NCBI RefSeq assembly: GCF_002929215.1 | Contig: NZ_PJII01000001.1 | Coordinates: 496,001-560,000, forward strand | Direction: 5' to 3' | Source of the DNA: Arthrobacter sp. ZGTC412 | GTDB taxonomy: Bacteria; Actinomycetota; Actinomycetes; Actinomycetales; Micrococcaceae | Length of the DNA: 64,000 nucleotides | The notes under the pieces: model-generated | What the model saw: the letters and a program-made list of their open reading frames with translations, nothing else | What the model was told of the DNA's origin: nothing | Databases searched by the model: none | Part shown: positions 19,316 to 35,099 of the stretch, piece after piece | Layout: each line of letters opens with the position of its first letter | Position numbering within the stretch: position 1 is the stretch's first letter | Program-made: the position numbers and the translations under genes

Positions 19316-19786
19316 TTACCAGCGGTAGTGTGCGAAGGCCTTGTTGGACTCGGCCATCTTGTGGGTGTCTTCGCGACGCTTCACAGCGGCACCGAGACCG
19401 TTGGAGGCATCCAGGATTTCGTTCTGGAGGCGCTCGGTCATCGTCTTCTCGCGGCGGGCCTTGGAGTAGCCAACCAGCCAGCGCAGGGCGAGTGCGGTGG
19501 AGCGGCCCGGCTTGACCTCAACCGGAACCTGGTAGGTGGCGCCACCGACGCGGCGTGAGCGGACCTCGAGGGAAGGCTTGACGTTGTCCATGGCCTTCTT
19601 GAGGGCTGCTACGGGATCGCCGCCGGACTTGGCGCGTGCGCCTTCGAGGGCACCGTAGACGATGCGCTCTGCCGTGGACTTCTTGCCGTCAACGAGCACC
19701 TTGTTGATGAGCTGGGTGACCAGCGGGGAGCCGTAAACGGGATCTAGTACGAGCGGCCGCTTGGGGGCCGGACCCTTGCGAGGCAT
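19316..19786 (-). CDS. rpsG: 30S ribosomal protein S7
   Basis: S7 starts assembly of the 30S head and lies at the E site. The 156-residue protein starts [10 protein letters not shown] and contains the [19 protein letters not shown] region, of normal length. The frame is open further upstream, but those residues overlap rpsL and do not match S7. The ATG lies one base from the rpsL stop, and its ribosome-binding site is in the rpsL 3' end. Confidence 0.98.
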   Translation of the reverse strand: MPRKGPAPKRPLVLDPVYGSPLVTQLINKVLVDGKKSTAERIVYGALEGARAKSGGDPVAALKKAMDNVKPSLEVRSRRVGGATYQVPVEVKPGRSTALALRWLVGYSKARREKTMTERLQNEILDASNGLGAAVKRREDTHKMAESNKAFAHYRW

Positions 19787-19787
19787 A

Positions 19788-20162
19788 TTACTTCTTCTCC
19801 ATCTTTGCGCCGTAGCGGCTGCGGGCCTGCTTACGGTTCTTGACACCCTGGGTATCGAGGGCACCACGGACGATCTTGTAACGGACACCCGGGAGGTCCT
19901 TCACACGACCACCGCGAACGAGCACAATGGAGTGCTCCTGCAGGTTGTGGCCTACACCGGGGATGTAAGCGGTGACTTCAATGCCACCGTTGAGGCGCAC
20001 ACGCGCCACCTTACGCAGTGCCGAGTTCGGCTTCTTCGGGGTGGTGGTGTAAACGCGGGTGCAGACACCGCGGCGCATCGGGCTGCCGTTAAGCGCGGGG
20101 GCCTTGGTCTTTTTGACCTTAGGCGTGCGGCCCTTGCGGACCAGCTGGTTAATCGTAGGCAC
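19788..20162 (-). CDS. rpsL: 30S ribosomal protein S12
   Basis: S12 is at the decoding centre. The 124-residue protein shows [18 protein letters not shown] and [16 protein letters not shown]. The lysines in PKKPNS and GRVKDLPG that mutate in streptomycin resistance are wild type. It is the first gene of the str operon, after a leader of about 240 bases. Confidence 0.98.
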   Translation of the reverse strand: MPTINQLVRKGRTPKVKKTKAPALNGSPMRRGVCTRVYTTTPKKPNSALRKVARVRLNGGIEVTAYIPGVGHNLQEHSIVLVRGGRVKDLPGVRYKIVRGALDTQGVKNRKQARSRYGAKMEKK

Positions 20163-20404
20163 TCTCGTGTTCTCCGTTGGTTTGATCTCTACCGGAACAT
20201 TCGGGCGTCAGCCGTCATTGCATCGGTTTGGCGTTGTCCTGCAGCCTTGGTATCTCGAATCGTGCCCAAGGCGTGCAAAAGAGTGGCATTCGTTGCGCAC
20301 CTAGCCCGCAACCCGGAAACAAGCTCACACCCAACATCATGAGAACAAAACCAAAATGATGCTGCGGCGGCCTTCATCCACTGCCACACAGAACAATTAC
20401 AAAA

Positions 20405-20434
20405 AGTCTAGCACGGCTTGATCCTGGGCCTTAA
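20405..20434 (-). promoter_or_regulatory. candidate rpsL (str operon) promoter
   Basis: On the minus strand TTAAGG (20434-20429) and TAGACT (20410-20405) are 18 bases apart, immediately after the rpoC terminator. The predicted leader to the rpsL ATG is about 240 bases. Confidence 0.45.
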
Positions 20435-20447
20435 TCGGGTGTATACG

Positions 20448-20499
20448 AAAGGCCCCGCCTCCCCCTGCCAGAACTGAAGCAGAGGGAAACGGGGCCTTC
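20448..20499 (-). terminator. terminator-like hairpin after rpoC
   Basis: The outer stem AAGGCCCCG / CGGGGCCTT encloses a second complementary pair (CCCTGC / GCAGAGGG). On the minus strand the sequence continues TTTCGTATAC, so the U-tract is short. It lies 11 bases after the rpoC stop. Confidence 0.7.
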
Positions 20500-20509
20500 C
20501 TGGCGACTC

Positions 20510-24409
<3,900 letters not shown>

Positions 24410-24476
24410 ATGGTCCCTGTTCTCTCTTGTTCTCTAAATTCTGAAGTCTTGGGATACGGGAAGAGGGAGGTGACTC

Positions 24477-24519
24477 ACCGGGAAAGGTCACGGCGGCGGG
24501 GCCGCTTGCCTTTCCCGGT
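24477..24519 (-). other. hairpin in the rpoB-rpoC spacer
   Basis: ACCGGGAAAGG and CCTTTCCCGGT form a perfect 11-bp stem starting ten bases after the rpoB stop. The GC-rich loop can fold further. No T-run follows, so partial attenuation or RNA processing is more likely than full termination. Confidence 0.75.
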
Positions 24520-24529
24520 AAGTCCCCTG

Positions 24530-28039
<3,510 letters not shown>

Positions 28040-28636
28040 GAGGGATCCTTCCACAGACCTTCAGGCGTTTTCAGATCTCCCCCGCTGTGCACCCTGCGGA
28101 ATGCTCCGCAGTGCTACCATCCGGTTCCGCTATATGACCCGGGGCCGGTGCTGACTATGCTGTGACGTTGTTGACGGCACGTTGATTGCCAGCTGCCAGG
28201 CGAAAGCCCACCGCTATATGAAGGCTGAAGGTAAACAGGGAAGACGCAAATATCTACGATACGGCAAAATAACCTACATGTCTACCCCACATCCGGCCCG
28301 ATTGCAAGCACCGATTTTGCGGGGCTGGTTCCGGAGGCGTTCCTGGGCTATTCGTGTGGTGCCTCCGCGCCGCTTCCGGCAGACGGGACTAAAGCCGCAG
28401 GATGACGCCTTCAGCGGCGCACGTCGCGGCGTTGGCAAACCCAGCGTCGCAGACGGCATCCTTGGATTCCTGCGCCGGCCCGCCGTCGGATTCTGCAGCT
28501 TCTCCCCCGCAGTTGCGGTCCCGCGAACCCGGCCCCTGCCGGAATGGACATAGCGGCGGGGGCGTTTGAATAAATGGGTGACCAGCGTCACGATAGCCTT
28601 GGTGGCCTACAACGGAACAGATCGGAAGAGATATAC
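28040..28636. other. divergent spacer between rpoB and the thiolase gene
   Basis: This stretch of about 600 bases must contain the rpoB promoter and leader and the promoter of the plus-strand thiolase gene. I see a CTGCGGA-ATGC-TCCGCAG hairpin at 28094-28111 in the rpoB leader, and an inverted repeat at 28578-28591 near the thiolase. A 123-codon plus-strand frame (28182-28553) lacks a ribosome-binding site and any recognisable family, and is not called. Confidence 0.55.
28578..28591. promoter_or_regulatory. GTGAC-N4-GTCAC inverted repeat before the thiolase gene
   Basis: A perfect 5-bp inverted repeat with a 4-base gap lies 45 bases before the thiolase ATG, just after a TTGAAT that could serve as -35. 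Its position would suit a repressor operator. No regulator gene is adjacent. Confidence 0.35.
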
Positions 28637-29836
28637 ATGGGCAACTCCGCAGACAACACTGACGTTGTCATACTCGCAGCAGTTCGTACGCCGCAGGGCC
28701 GGATCAACGGCCAGTTGGCGAGCTTTACTGCCGTCGATCTCGGCGCGCACGCCATCAAGGCAGCGCTGGAGGCCAGCGGCGTGGATGCCGGCCAGGTGGA
28801 CGCCGTCATTATGGGACAGGTGCTCCAGGCAGGCGCCGGGCAGAACCCCGCACGCCAGAGCTCCATCGCCGCCGGCATCGGCTGGAACGTTCCCGCCGTG
28901 ACCGTGAACAAGGTTTGCCTCTCGGGGCTGACCGCAGTGATAGACGCCGCCCGGATGATCCGCGGCGGGGAGGCATCCGTGGTGGTGGCCGGCGGGCAGG
29001 AGTCGATGACCCGCGCGCCGCACCTGCTGCCCGGCTCCCGGCAGGGGTGGACCTACGGCTCCATCCAGGCCGTGGACGTTGCTGCGCACGACGGACTCAC
29101 CGATGCCTTTGACGGCCAGTCAATGGGCCTGTCCACCGAAACCGGGAACCTTGCGCTGGGCATCGACAGGACGTCCCAGGACAACGTAGCCGCCGAGTCG
29201 CACCAGCGGGCGGCGCTGGCGGCCAAGAACGGAACGTTCGACGACGAGATCGTGCCCCTCAGCGTGAAGCAGCGTAAGGGCGATCCGCTCGTTGTCTCCA
29301 CCGATGAGGGGGTCCGTCCCAACGCCTCCGCCGAGTCCTTGGCCGGGCTGCGCGCTGCCTTCGTTACGGACGGCACCATTACCGCGGGCAACTCCTCTCC
29401 CCTGTCCGACGGCGCCGCCGCCCTGGTCCTCGCCTCCCGCGGTTTTGCCGAGGAACACGGGCTGGATTACCTGGCTGTCGTCGGCAAGCCCGGGCAGGTA
29501 GCCGGGCCGGACAACTCGCTGCATTCCCAGCCTTCCAACGCCATCAAGAACGCCCTTGGCCGTGCGGGCTGGACCACCGCGGACCTGGACTTTATCGAAA
29601 TCAACGAAGCGTTCGGGTCTGTAGCGGTGCAGTCGCTCCAGGACCTGGACTACCCCCTGGAGAAGTGCAACATCCACGGCGGTGCCATCGCGCTGGGCCA
29701 CCCCATCGGGGCATCGGGGGCCCGCCTGGCAGCGCACGCCGCACACGAGCTCAGGCGGCGCGGAACGGGCAAGGCGGCGGTGTCCCTGTGCGGCGGCGGC
29801 GGGCAGGGCGAAGCGCTCCTGCTGTACCGCGACTGA
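28637..29836 (+). CDS. acetyl-CoA C-acetyltransferase (thiolase)
   Basis: This thiolase condenses two acetyl-CoA to acetoacetyl-CoA or cleaves 3-ketoacyl-CoA, in the cytosol. The 399-residue protein has the acyl-accepting cysteine C94 (NKVCLSGL), NEAF, H355 in GHPIGASGAR and the second catalytic cysteine C385 in CGGGGQG. The ATG is preceded by GGAAGAG; an upstream in-frame ATG at 28574 is not supported. It overlaps the next gene by one base (TGATG). It could act in ketone or butanoate metabolism; the substrate cannot be fixed. Confidence 0.93.
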   Translation: MGNSADNTDVVILAAVRTPQGRINGQLASFTAVDLGAHAIKAALEASGVDAGQVDAVIMGQVLQAGAGQNPARQSSIAAGIGWNVPAVTVNKVCLSGLTAVIDAARMIRGGEASVVVAGGQESMTRAPHLLPGSRQGWTYGSIQAVDVAAHDGLTDAFDGQSMGLSTETGNLALGIDRTSQDNVAAESHQRAALAAKNGTFDDEIVPLSVKQRKGDPLVVSTDEGVRPNASAESLAGLRAAFVTDGTITAGNSSPLSDGAAALVLASRGFAEEHGLDYLAVVGKPGQVAGPDNSLHSQPSNAIKNALGRAGWTTADLDFIEINEAFGSVAVQSLQDLDYPLEKCNIHGGAIALGHPIGASGARLAAHAAHELRRRGTGKAAVSLCGGGGQGEALLLYRD

Positions 29837-30342
29837 TGGCGGACGAAACCGCGGCAGGTGCTTCGTCTCAAGGCGGCACCGGCAGGGACAGGTTCCTTGC
29901 CGATGCCGCAGCCCGCGGACTGCAGGTGGACGTAGTGGAAAGGCCGGCTGCCAAAAGCCTCGAAGAGGCGGCCGGCATCCTGGGCATCACACCCGCGGAC
30001 ATCGTGAAGTCGCTGGTGGTCAAGCACAAGGATGGCTCGTTCCTTTTTGCGTTGATCCCCGGTGACCGCCAGATCTCCTGGCCCAAGCTGAGGAACCTTG
30101 TGGGCGTCAACAAGCTCTCGCTGCCGCCCGCGGACGTGGCAATGGACGCAACCGGCTATGAACGCGGCACCATCACCCCGCTCGGCAGTACCAACAAGTG
30201 GCCGGTGTACGCCGACGCCACCATCGCGGGCCGGCGGATTTCGATGGGTGCAGGTGTGCACGGCTACAGCGCCTTTGTGGACGCCGACGCCCTCACGGGA
30301 GCGCTGCGCGCCGTCGTCGCGGATATCAGCGACCCTGCCTGA
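29836..30342 (+). CDS. ybaK: YbaK/EbsC-type Cys-tRNA(Pro) deacylase
   Basis: This family hydrolyses mischarged Cys-tRNA(Pro). The 168-residue product has the fold-typical segments (ADIVKSLVVKHKDGSFLFALIPGDRQIS; VNKLSLPPADV; GYERGTITPLG). The ATG overlaps the thiolase stop (TGATG), so translation is probably coupled, although the two products are functionally unrelated. It ends before a bidirectional terminator shared with rplL. Confidence 0.92.
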   Translation: MADETAAGASSQGGTGRDRFLADAAARGLQVDVVERPAAKSLEEAAGILGITPADIVKSLVVKHKDGSFLFALIPGDRQISWPKLRNLVGVNKLSLPPADVAMDATGYERGTITPLGSTNKWPVYADATIAGRRISMGAGVHGYSAFVDADALTGALRAVVADISDPA

Positions 30343-30357
30343 CCCCACCCCCGCCTG

Positions 30358-30407
30358 ACTCGCACGTGACGTCGTGAAGTCGCATTTTCGCGACGTAAAC
30401 TGCGAGT
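30358..30407. repeat. nested palindromic element between ybaK and rplL
   Basis: The outer arms ACTCGCA (30358-30364) and TGCGAGT (30401-30407) enclose two alternative inner stems, ACGTCG / CGACGT and GTCGC / GCGAC. The 50-base unit is longer than a terminator needs, and lies beside one. It resembles a dispersed intergenic palindrome; copies elsewhere cannot be checked here. Confidence 0.6.
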
Positions 30408-30429
30408 TGGTTGGGTGGTACGGAACGCA

Positions 30430-30463
30430 AAAAGCCCCGCCCACAAACGTGGACGGGGCTTTT
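30430..30463. terminator. bidirectional terminator between ybaK and rplL
   Basis: The stem AAAAGCCCCG-CCAC / GTGG-CGGGGCTTTT has one mismatch and loop AAAC, with A-run and T-run flanks. It can end the plus-strand thiolase-ybaK transcript and the minus-strand rplJ-rplL transcript. Confidence 0.9.
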
Positions 30464-30478
30464 GAGGAAAAGGCGTTG

Positions 30479-30856
30479 TTACTTGACGGTAACGCGGGCG
30501 CCTGCAGCCTCGAGCTGCTCCTTGGCCTTCTCGGCAGCTTCCTTGGTGACACCCTCGAGGACGGCCTTGGGAGCGCTGTCGACAACGTCCTTGGCTTCCT
30601 TGAGACCCAGGGAAGTGATGGCGCGAACTTCCTTGATCACTGCGATCTTCTTGTCGCCGGCAGCTTCGAGAACGACGTCGAATTCGGTCTGCTCTTCAGC
30701 TTCTTCAGCGGCGCCGCCACCGGCGGGGCCAGCAACAGCTACAGCAGCAGCGGTTACTTCGAAGGTCTCTTCGAAGAGCTTGACGAACTCGGAGAGCTCG
30801 ATGATGGTCAGTTCCTTGAAAGCTTCAATGAGCTCTTCGTTGGTGAGCTTCGCCAT
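30479..30856 (-). CDS. rplL: 50S ribosomal protein L7/L12
   Basis: This is the multicopy stalk protein that recruits translational GTPases. The 125-residue product starts [13 protein letters not shown], has the Ala/Gly hinge (around residues 36-50), and the C-terminal domain with [21 protein letters not shown]. The frame is open 17 codons further upstream, but the ATG at 30856 gives the family length. It follows rplJ by 77 bases. Confidence 0.98.
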   Translation of the reverse strand: MAKLTNEELIEAFKELTIIELSEFVKLFEETFEVTAAAVAVAGPAGGGAAEEAEEQTEFDVVLEAAGDKKIAVIKEVRAITSLGLKEAKDVVDSAPKAVLEGVTKEAAEKAKEQLEAAGARVTVK

Positions 30857-30933
30857 GGTAGGCGTCCTTCCTGTTGTGGTGTTCAGCGGCACGGAGCCAC
30901 GCGTCACACCGGAGTCTGGTGGGGTAAAGAGAA

Positions 30934-31530
30934 CTAGTTCTCTTCAGCTGCGGGAGCGTCAGCTGCGGGAGCTTCGGCTACTTCTTCAGCTGATGAATCA
31001 GCAGCTTCTTCAGCGGCGGGCGCCTCGGCAGCTGCCGGTGCACCGTTCTCTTCTTCAAGCTTGAGGCGCAGTGCGTCAATGATGCGCACAGCGGCGGCAG
31101 CGGGTGCCTTGAGGACACCAGCAACCTTGGCGAGCTGCAGCTCACGGGACTCGAGGGCTGCCAGTGCGGCAACCTCGCTGGCGTTCAGTGCCTTGCCCTC
31201 GAAGTAACCGGTCTTGATAACCAGCTGCTTGTTGGTCTTGGCAAAATCCGTCAGGCTCTTGGCAGCGGCAACTGCGTCACCCTTGATGAACGCGATTGCA
31301 GTGGGGCCGGCAAGCTGGCCGTCGAATGCTTCGACGCCGGCTTCCTTGGCTGCAATGGCGGTCAGGGTGTTCTTGACGACCGCGAACTTGGTGTCCTGGC
31401 CGAGAGAAACACGCAGCTGCTTGAGCTGTGCAACGGTGAGCCCGCGGTATTCGGTCAGGACAGCGGCGTTCGATTCCTTGAAATCGTTCGTGATCTCAGC
31501 TACTGCTGAAACCTTGGTAGGCGTTGCCAT
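30934..31530 (-). CDS. rplJ: 50S ribosomal protein L10
   Basis: L10 anchors L7/L12 dimers to 23S rRNA. The 198-residue protein has [13 protein letters not shown] and [11 protein letters not shown], then the L12-binding helix, then an Ala/Glu-rich acidic tail (about residues 165-198). The ATG follows GGAGG. A leader of about 250 bases with an attenuator-like hairpin precedes it, as expected for L10 autoregulation. Confidence 0.97.
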   Translation of the reverse strand: MATPTKVSAVAEITNDFKESNAAVLTEYRGLTVAQLKQLRVSLGQDTKFAVVKNTLTAIAAKEAGVEAFDGQLAGPTAIAFIKGDAVAAAKSLTDFAKTNKQLVIKTGYFEGKALNASEVAALAALESRELQLAKVAGVLKAPAAAAVRIIDALRLKLEEENGAPAAAEAPAAEEAADSSAEEVAEAPAADAPAAEEN

Positions 31531-31781
31531 AACCCTCCTTCCGGGGATAGTGCCGGTATGCGACGGTCCCCGCTCAGGTGAGCTAAAACTAAAAACGCCC
31601 CGCGCAGATGCACGGGGCTTGGCTCAACACAGATAATCCGTGGAGCTTTGCTTCGTTCACCTGCGCCGGCCGCCCTACGTTCAGGGTCCTTCGTCCAGAA
31701 AGCCACTGCTTCTCCCGCGCACAACTGCAGAGTTGAGCCATGTTCGAGAGAGTGGATTTCCAACAACCGACGGTCTTTGGT
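31531..31781 (-). promoter_or_regulatory. rplJ-rplL leader (L10-leader-like)
   Basis: About 250 untranslated bases run from the predicted start site to rplJ. They contain a terminator-like hairpin (31591-31618) 60 bases before the gene. L10 leaders in many bacteria bind the L10(L12)4 complex and control rplJL. The position and attenuator fit; the kink-turn core was not verified. Confidence 0.5.
31591..31618 (-). terminator. attenuator-like hairpin before rplJ
   Basis: GCCCCG and CGGGGC pair around a ten-base loop, and the minus-strand continuation is GTTTTTAGTTTTAG. It lies inside the rplJ leader, so it may attenuate rplJL or end read-through from the GNAT gene upstream. Confidence 0.7.
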
Positions 31782-31787
31782 CCTTCA

Positions 31788-31816
31788 AGTCTACGGGAGA
31801 GCCATCACTCCACCAA
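31788..31816 (-). promoter_or_regulatory. candidate rplJ promoter
   Basis: On the minus strand TTGGTG (31816-31811) and TAGACT (31793-31788) are separated by 17 bases. It starts nine bases after the upstream GNAT stop codon. Confidence 0.45.
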
Positions 31817-31824
31817 ATCGGCCC

Positions 31825-32943
31825 TCAGCTGGTGCTGGTGTGCAAGTGCGGGAGCTCCTTTTGCCAGATTCCCGTCACCCCGGCCGTCTGGAAACCCAGC
31901 TGCTGGTTGACGGTGAGGAGGTACCGGTTCTCCGGGGCGTTCCAGGTGTAAATGATCCGGGCATCGGGAAACTGCTCGGTGAGCCGCTCCATGTTGGCCA
32001 CCTTGATCAGCAGGCCCAGCTTGTTACCGCGGTGCTCCTGCAGCACCAGCGTGTCGTCCTGAAAGACAACGTCCGCGCGGTGCGCCAGCACCGTGATCGT
32101 GGTCAGGCCTACAAGCGCCCCCGAGGCGAGGTGCTCGACGGCGGTGACCACCGTCCGCCTGCCCTGCGCAATGGCTACTTCCTCGGCTTCCCGCAGGATG
32201 TCGCCGTCGAGCACCATGTCCTGCTCAACAGGCGGTTCCAAGGAGAGGTCGACGTCGGCCCCCGCCTGGTTCTCAAGGGCAGCGACCGCTTCCAGCCAGC
32301 CGTCGGGGCAGCGGTCCGTCCAGTGGTGCAGCCGGTAGCGTCCGCTGTTGGCCGCGTCCGCCTCAGCCTGCAGGTCAGCCACCAGCTTTGTGTCCAGCGG
32401 GAGCGCACAGGAACTGAACTGCTCGATGTGCTGCAGCGTGTAGCCAGTCTTCTGCGCGAACTCGACTTCACGGCTCTCCAACGGCACAAAGCCCTGCCCC
32501 GTGCCGGGAACCAGCTGGGCCCGTTCAAACTCATGCAGGGAGGCCCCGGGGTGATTCGTGTCCACCAGGATCATGGTGCGGCCTTCCCCGCGGGCAAACT
32601 GCTCCGCGGCCTGGAGAAGGCGCCGCCCTACGCCTTGGCGCTGGAACTCCGGCAGGATGTCCAGGGTGAATTCCGCCAGGTCCAGGTTGTCCGTGAGGGG
32701 AAGGGCGATATCGACAGTCCCCACAATCTCCCCGTCCACCTTGGCGACAAGAATGAGCTGCCGTTCGTACGGGTCCTGGAACTCAAGGAGCTTCTCCAGG
32801 GGGCCGTAAGCGAGGTCGTCGCTCCCCCAGGTCTGCATTCGAACCTTCCGGCCCACCTCGACGGCGGCAAGGAAGTCCGCTGCGTCCGGCGCGTCCAGTG
32901 AGTCGGGAATCCAAAGCTGCTCGATCTTCACGTCTTTAGCCAT
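31825..32943 (-). CDS. tandem-domain GNAT acetyltransferase
   Basis: The 372-residue protein has two GNAT domains. The first has the acetyl-CoA loop in LPEFQRQGVGRRLL (about residues 125-140). The second has VLQEHRGNKLGLLIKVANM (about 305-325). The acceptor is unknown. It is paralogous to the gene immediately upstream, sharing the C-terminal EHRG..LG..IKVAN and the TWNA.EN segments. I chose the ATG at 32943, seven bases after that gene's stop; an ATG at 33003 would overlap it by 53 bases. It lies between rplA and rplJ. Confidence 0.85.
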   Translation of the reverse strand: MAKDVKIEQLWIPDSLDAPDAADFLAAVEVGRKVRMQTWGSDDLAYGPLEKLLEFQDPYERQLILVAKVDGEIVGTVDIALPLTDNLDLAEFTLDILPEFQRQGVGRRLLQAAEQFARGEGRTMILVDTNHPGASLHEFERAQLVPGTGQGFVPLESREVEFAQKTGYTLQHIEQFSSCALPLDTKLVADLQAEADAANSGRYRLHHWTDRCPDGWLEAVAALENQAGADVDLSLEPPVEQDMVLDGDILREAEEVAIAQGRRTVVTAVEHLASGALVGLTTITVLAHRADVVFQDDTLVLQEHRGNKLGLLIKVANMERLTEQFPDARIIYTWNAPENRYLLTVNQQLGFQTAGVTGIWQKELPHLHTSTS

Positions 32944-32950
32944 AGGCGCA

Positions 32951-34081
32951 TCATCCCAGCCGTTTCTGCCACTCGCCTTCATAACCTGCGGGTTTGAATC
33001 CAAGCGCGATATTTATGGCCAGCATATGTTGGTTTTCGTCGGCATTCCATGTCAGCACCGACTTCGCTGACGGCCATCTTGCTTGGGCGCGCCGGAGGTT
33101 TGCCACTTTAATCCGCATGCCGAGGCGGCGGCCGCGGTGTTCCGAGGTCACCAATGTGTCCTGCTGCACGATCGAGTCCGGCACGCCGGCACGCCAGTTC
33201 AGGACCGTATAGGCCACCAGTTGCCCGGTGTCCGTGTGCCGGGCGGCCGTCACAGCTGATTGGACCCCACTCCGGATCAGCGTGTTCTCCTCTTCCCGGA
33301 CCCTGGCGGCGTCCCATTCCTCGCCATCCCAATTCATCCCGGCGATGGGAACGTCCGTGGTCATCGTGGCCTTGAGACGGGCATAGGCATGCACCAGGTC
33401 CTCCGGGCAACTGTCGTCCCAGCCGGTGATGGCGTAATCCGCGGCCCGGGCCGCGGTGTCGGCCTCCAGCCGGTCCAGCAGTTCGGGCGGAACGGGCAGG
33501 GCGAGTCGGCTGGACCGCTCCACCTGTTCCAGCTCATAGCCGGCAGCAACGGCAAAGGCCACGGCGGGCTCATCAAGCGGCAGTCCGCCGGCTCCGGATT
33601 TCGCCGGCAGAAGGGCGGCTCCGTCCGCAGCCTGCAACGGCACTTCGTGGTAGGCGTCAAGGGATGTTCTGCCGCGCCCGCGGGCGACTGCTTCGGCGTA
33701 CTCCAGAAGGGCACGGCCCAGGCCCCGGCGCCGGTAGGCAGGGGCGATGAGGACCTGGATTCCTGCGGTGTGCGTGTTCTCGCGCAAGGGGAAGGTCACC
33801 GAGCATGTGCCCACGGTTACCGGGCCGACCTTCGCCAGGTACAGGTGCCGTTCCTCATACTCGTTGCCGCGCCAATACTCCACAGCTTCCTGCAGCGTGT
33901 CGCAACGGTCAAGGTTGCCCCACACCGCAAGCTCATGCTCCTCCCGCAGGGTGTGGCACTCCTTAAATTGGGTCGTAACCTGGCCGGCACCCGTTTTGCT
34001 GCCCGGCGGTGAAACGTCCACAGGGGTTATTGCCAGCGCAAGGGTTTCTCCAAGGGACGGTTCCACATCCGGTTTGGCCAT
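32951..34081 (-). CDS. tandem-domain GNAT acetyltransferase
   Basis: The 376-residue protein has the same two-GNAT layout as its downstream neighbour: APAYRRRGLGRALLEYAEAVARG in the N-terminal half and TSEHRGRRLGMRIKVANLRRA in the C-terminal half. Substrate is unknown. The ATG is preceded, exactly six bases away, by TAAGCT, and no ribosome-binding site is seen, so the mRNA is probably leaderless. The pair lies between the rplA terminator and the rplJ promoter, apparently as an independent unit. Confidence 0.85.
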   Translation of the reverse strand: MAKPDVEPSLGETLALAITPVDVSPPGSKTGAGQVTTQFKECHTLREEHELAVWGNLDRCDTLQEAVEYWRGNEYEERHLYLAKVGPVTVGTCSVTFPLRENTHTAGIQVLIAPAYRRRGLGRALLEYAEAVARGRGRTSLDAYHEVPLQAADGAALLPAKSGAGGLPLDEPAVAFAVAAGYELEQVERSSRLALPVPPELLDRLEADTAARAADYAITGWDDSCPEDLVHAYARLKATMTTDVPIAGMNWDGEEWDAARVREEENTLIRSGVQSAVTAARHTDTGQLVAYTVLNWRAGVPDSIVQQDTLVTSEHRGRRLGMRIKVANLRRAQARWPSAKSVLTWNADENQHMLAINIALGFKPAGYEGEWQKRLG

Positions 34082-34087
34082 TTCTAC

Positions 34088-34093
34088 AGCTTA
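34088..34093 (-). promoter_or_regulatory. -10 box (TAAGCT) of a leaderless GNAT transcript
   Basis: On the minus strand TAAGCT is followed by exactly six bases and the ATG at 34081. The same TANNCT-N6-start layout occurs before four plus-strand genes in this window. No good -35 is apparent. Confidence 0.5.
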
Positions 34094-34133
34094 GGCAGGA
34101 ATCGGACCTTTCGGGCATGGTTCCTGGGCTTAA

Positions 34134-34165
34134 ACAAAACCGCCCGGCGCGTGCGCCGGGCGGTT
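34134..34165 (-). terminator. rho-independent terminator after rplA
   Basis: A near-perfect palindrome (AACCGCCCGGCGC / GCGCCGGGCGGTT) is followed on the minus strand by TTTTGTTT. It lies 45 bases after the rplA stop and ends the rplK-rplA unit. Confidence 0.9.
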
Positions 34166-34209
34166 CACTTTGCAGCGGAAGGATCCGCGGCGGAGCTTCA
34201 GACGGGGAT

Positions 34210-34917
34210 TTAGCCCTCGGTCAGAACCTTGGTGACGTTCGGGTCAACGGCGATGCCGGGACCGAACGTGGTGGCAACCGTGGCCTTCTGGATGTAGCGG
34301 CCCTTGGAAGCGGACGGCTTCAGGCGAAGCACCTCTTCCAGTGCTGCTGCGTAGTTCTCAGCCAGCTTGATGGCGTCGAAGGACACCTTGCCGATGATGA
34401 AGTGCAGGTTGGAGTGCTTGTCGACGCGGAAGTCGATCTTTCCACCCTTGATGTCGTTGACGGCCTTGGTGACGTCGGGGGTCACGGTGCCCGTCTTCGG
34501 GTTCGGCATCAGGTTACGAGGACCCAGGACCTTACCGAGGCGGCCAACCTTACCCATGAGGTCAGGGGTGGCGACGGCGGCATCGAAGTCGGTCCAGCCG
34601 GCTGCGATCTTTTCGATCAGGTCATCGGAACCAACGAAGTCGGCGCCGGCAGCGATTGCTGCCTCAGCCTTGTCGCCCGTGGCGAAAACCAGGACGCGGG
34701 AAACCTTACCGGTGCCGTGGGGCAGGTTGACGGTGCCGCGGACCATCTGGTCGGCCTTGCGGGGATCGACGCCGAGGCGGAACGCAACCTCAACGGTGGC
34801 GTCGAACTTGGACGGGTTGCTGTCCTTGGCGAGGGTCACTGCCTCGAACGGCGCGTAGAACTTCTCCGCGTCGATCTTGGCGGCTGCTGCCTCATATGCT
34901 TTGCTGCGCTTTGCCAT
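34210..34917 (-). CDS. rplA: 50S ribosomal protein L1
   Basis: L1 forms the mobile stalk at the E site and represses the L11 operon in E. coli. The 235-residue protein contains [21 protein letters not shown], the L1 signature, and the [21 protein letters not shown] region. It follows rplK after 182 bases in which I see no gene. Confidence 0.97.
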   Translation of the reverse strand: MAKRSKAYEAAAAKIDAEKFYAPFEAVTLAKDSNPSKFDATVEVAFRLGVDPRKADQMVRGTVNLPHGTGKVSRVLVFATGDKAEAAIAAGADFVGSDDLIEKIAAGWTDFDAAVATPDLMGKVGRLGKVLGPRNLMPNPKTGTVTPDVTKAVNDIKGGKIDFRVDKHSNLHFIIGKVSFDAIKLAENYAAALEEVLRLKPSASKGRYIQKATVATTFGPGIAVDPNVTKVLTEG

Positions 34918-35099
34918 GCTGCTGTTTCTCCTTGTGCAGTTGTGGTCTGCGGACCGCGCTGGGCCCTGCCACAGTTGGTGAGCGGGCTCGTTATCCTTGC
35001 CCGGTTCCCAACATTTCAGTTTCGGTGGTGCCGGTTTCCCGGCGGTGCCGCCCGTCGTCGTGATCGGTTTCCCGAGCCCGACATCCGGCAGCGAGGGGA

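Larger units (their letters stand above)
20163..20509. other. spacer with rpoC terminator, rpsL promoter and long leader
   Basis: From the rpoC side it holds a terminator-like hairpin (20448-20499), a candidate promoter (20405-20434) and then about 240 bases of untranslated rpsL leader. The leader contains CATCAT / ATGATG ends that can pair (20335-20361). A 66-codon minus-strand frame inside it has no ribosome-binding site and is not called. Confidence 0.6.

Noticed and set aside
20189-20389. 66-codon minus-strand frame in the rpsL leader
   Set aside because: No ribosome-binding site and no recognisable sequence; it overlaps the predicted leader and its secondary structure.
28182-28553. 123-codon plus-strand frame in the rpoB-thiolase spacer
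   Set aside because: No ribosome-binding site, Arg/Pro-rich content and no family; the region is better explained as promoter and leader DNA.
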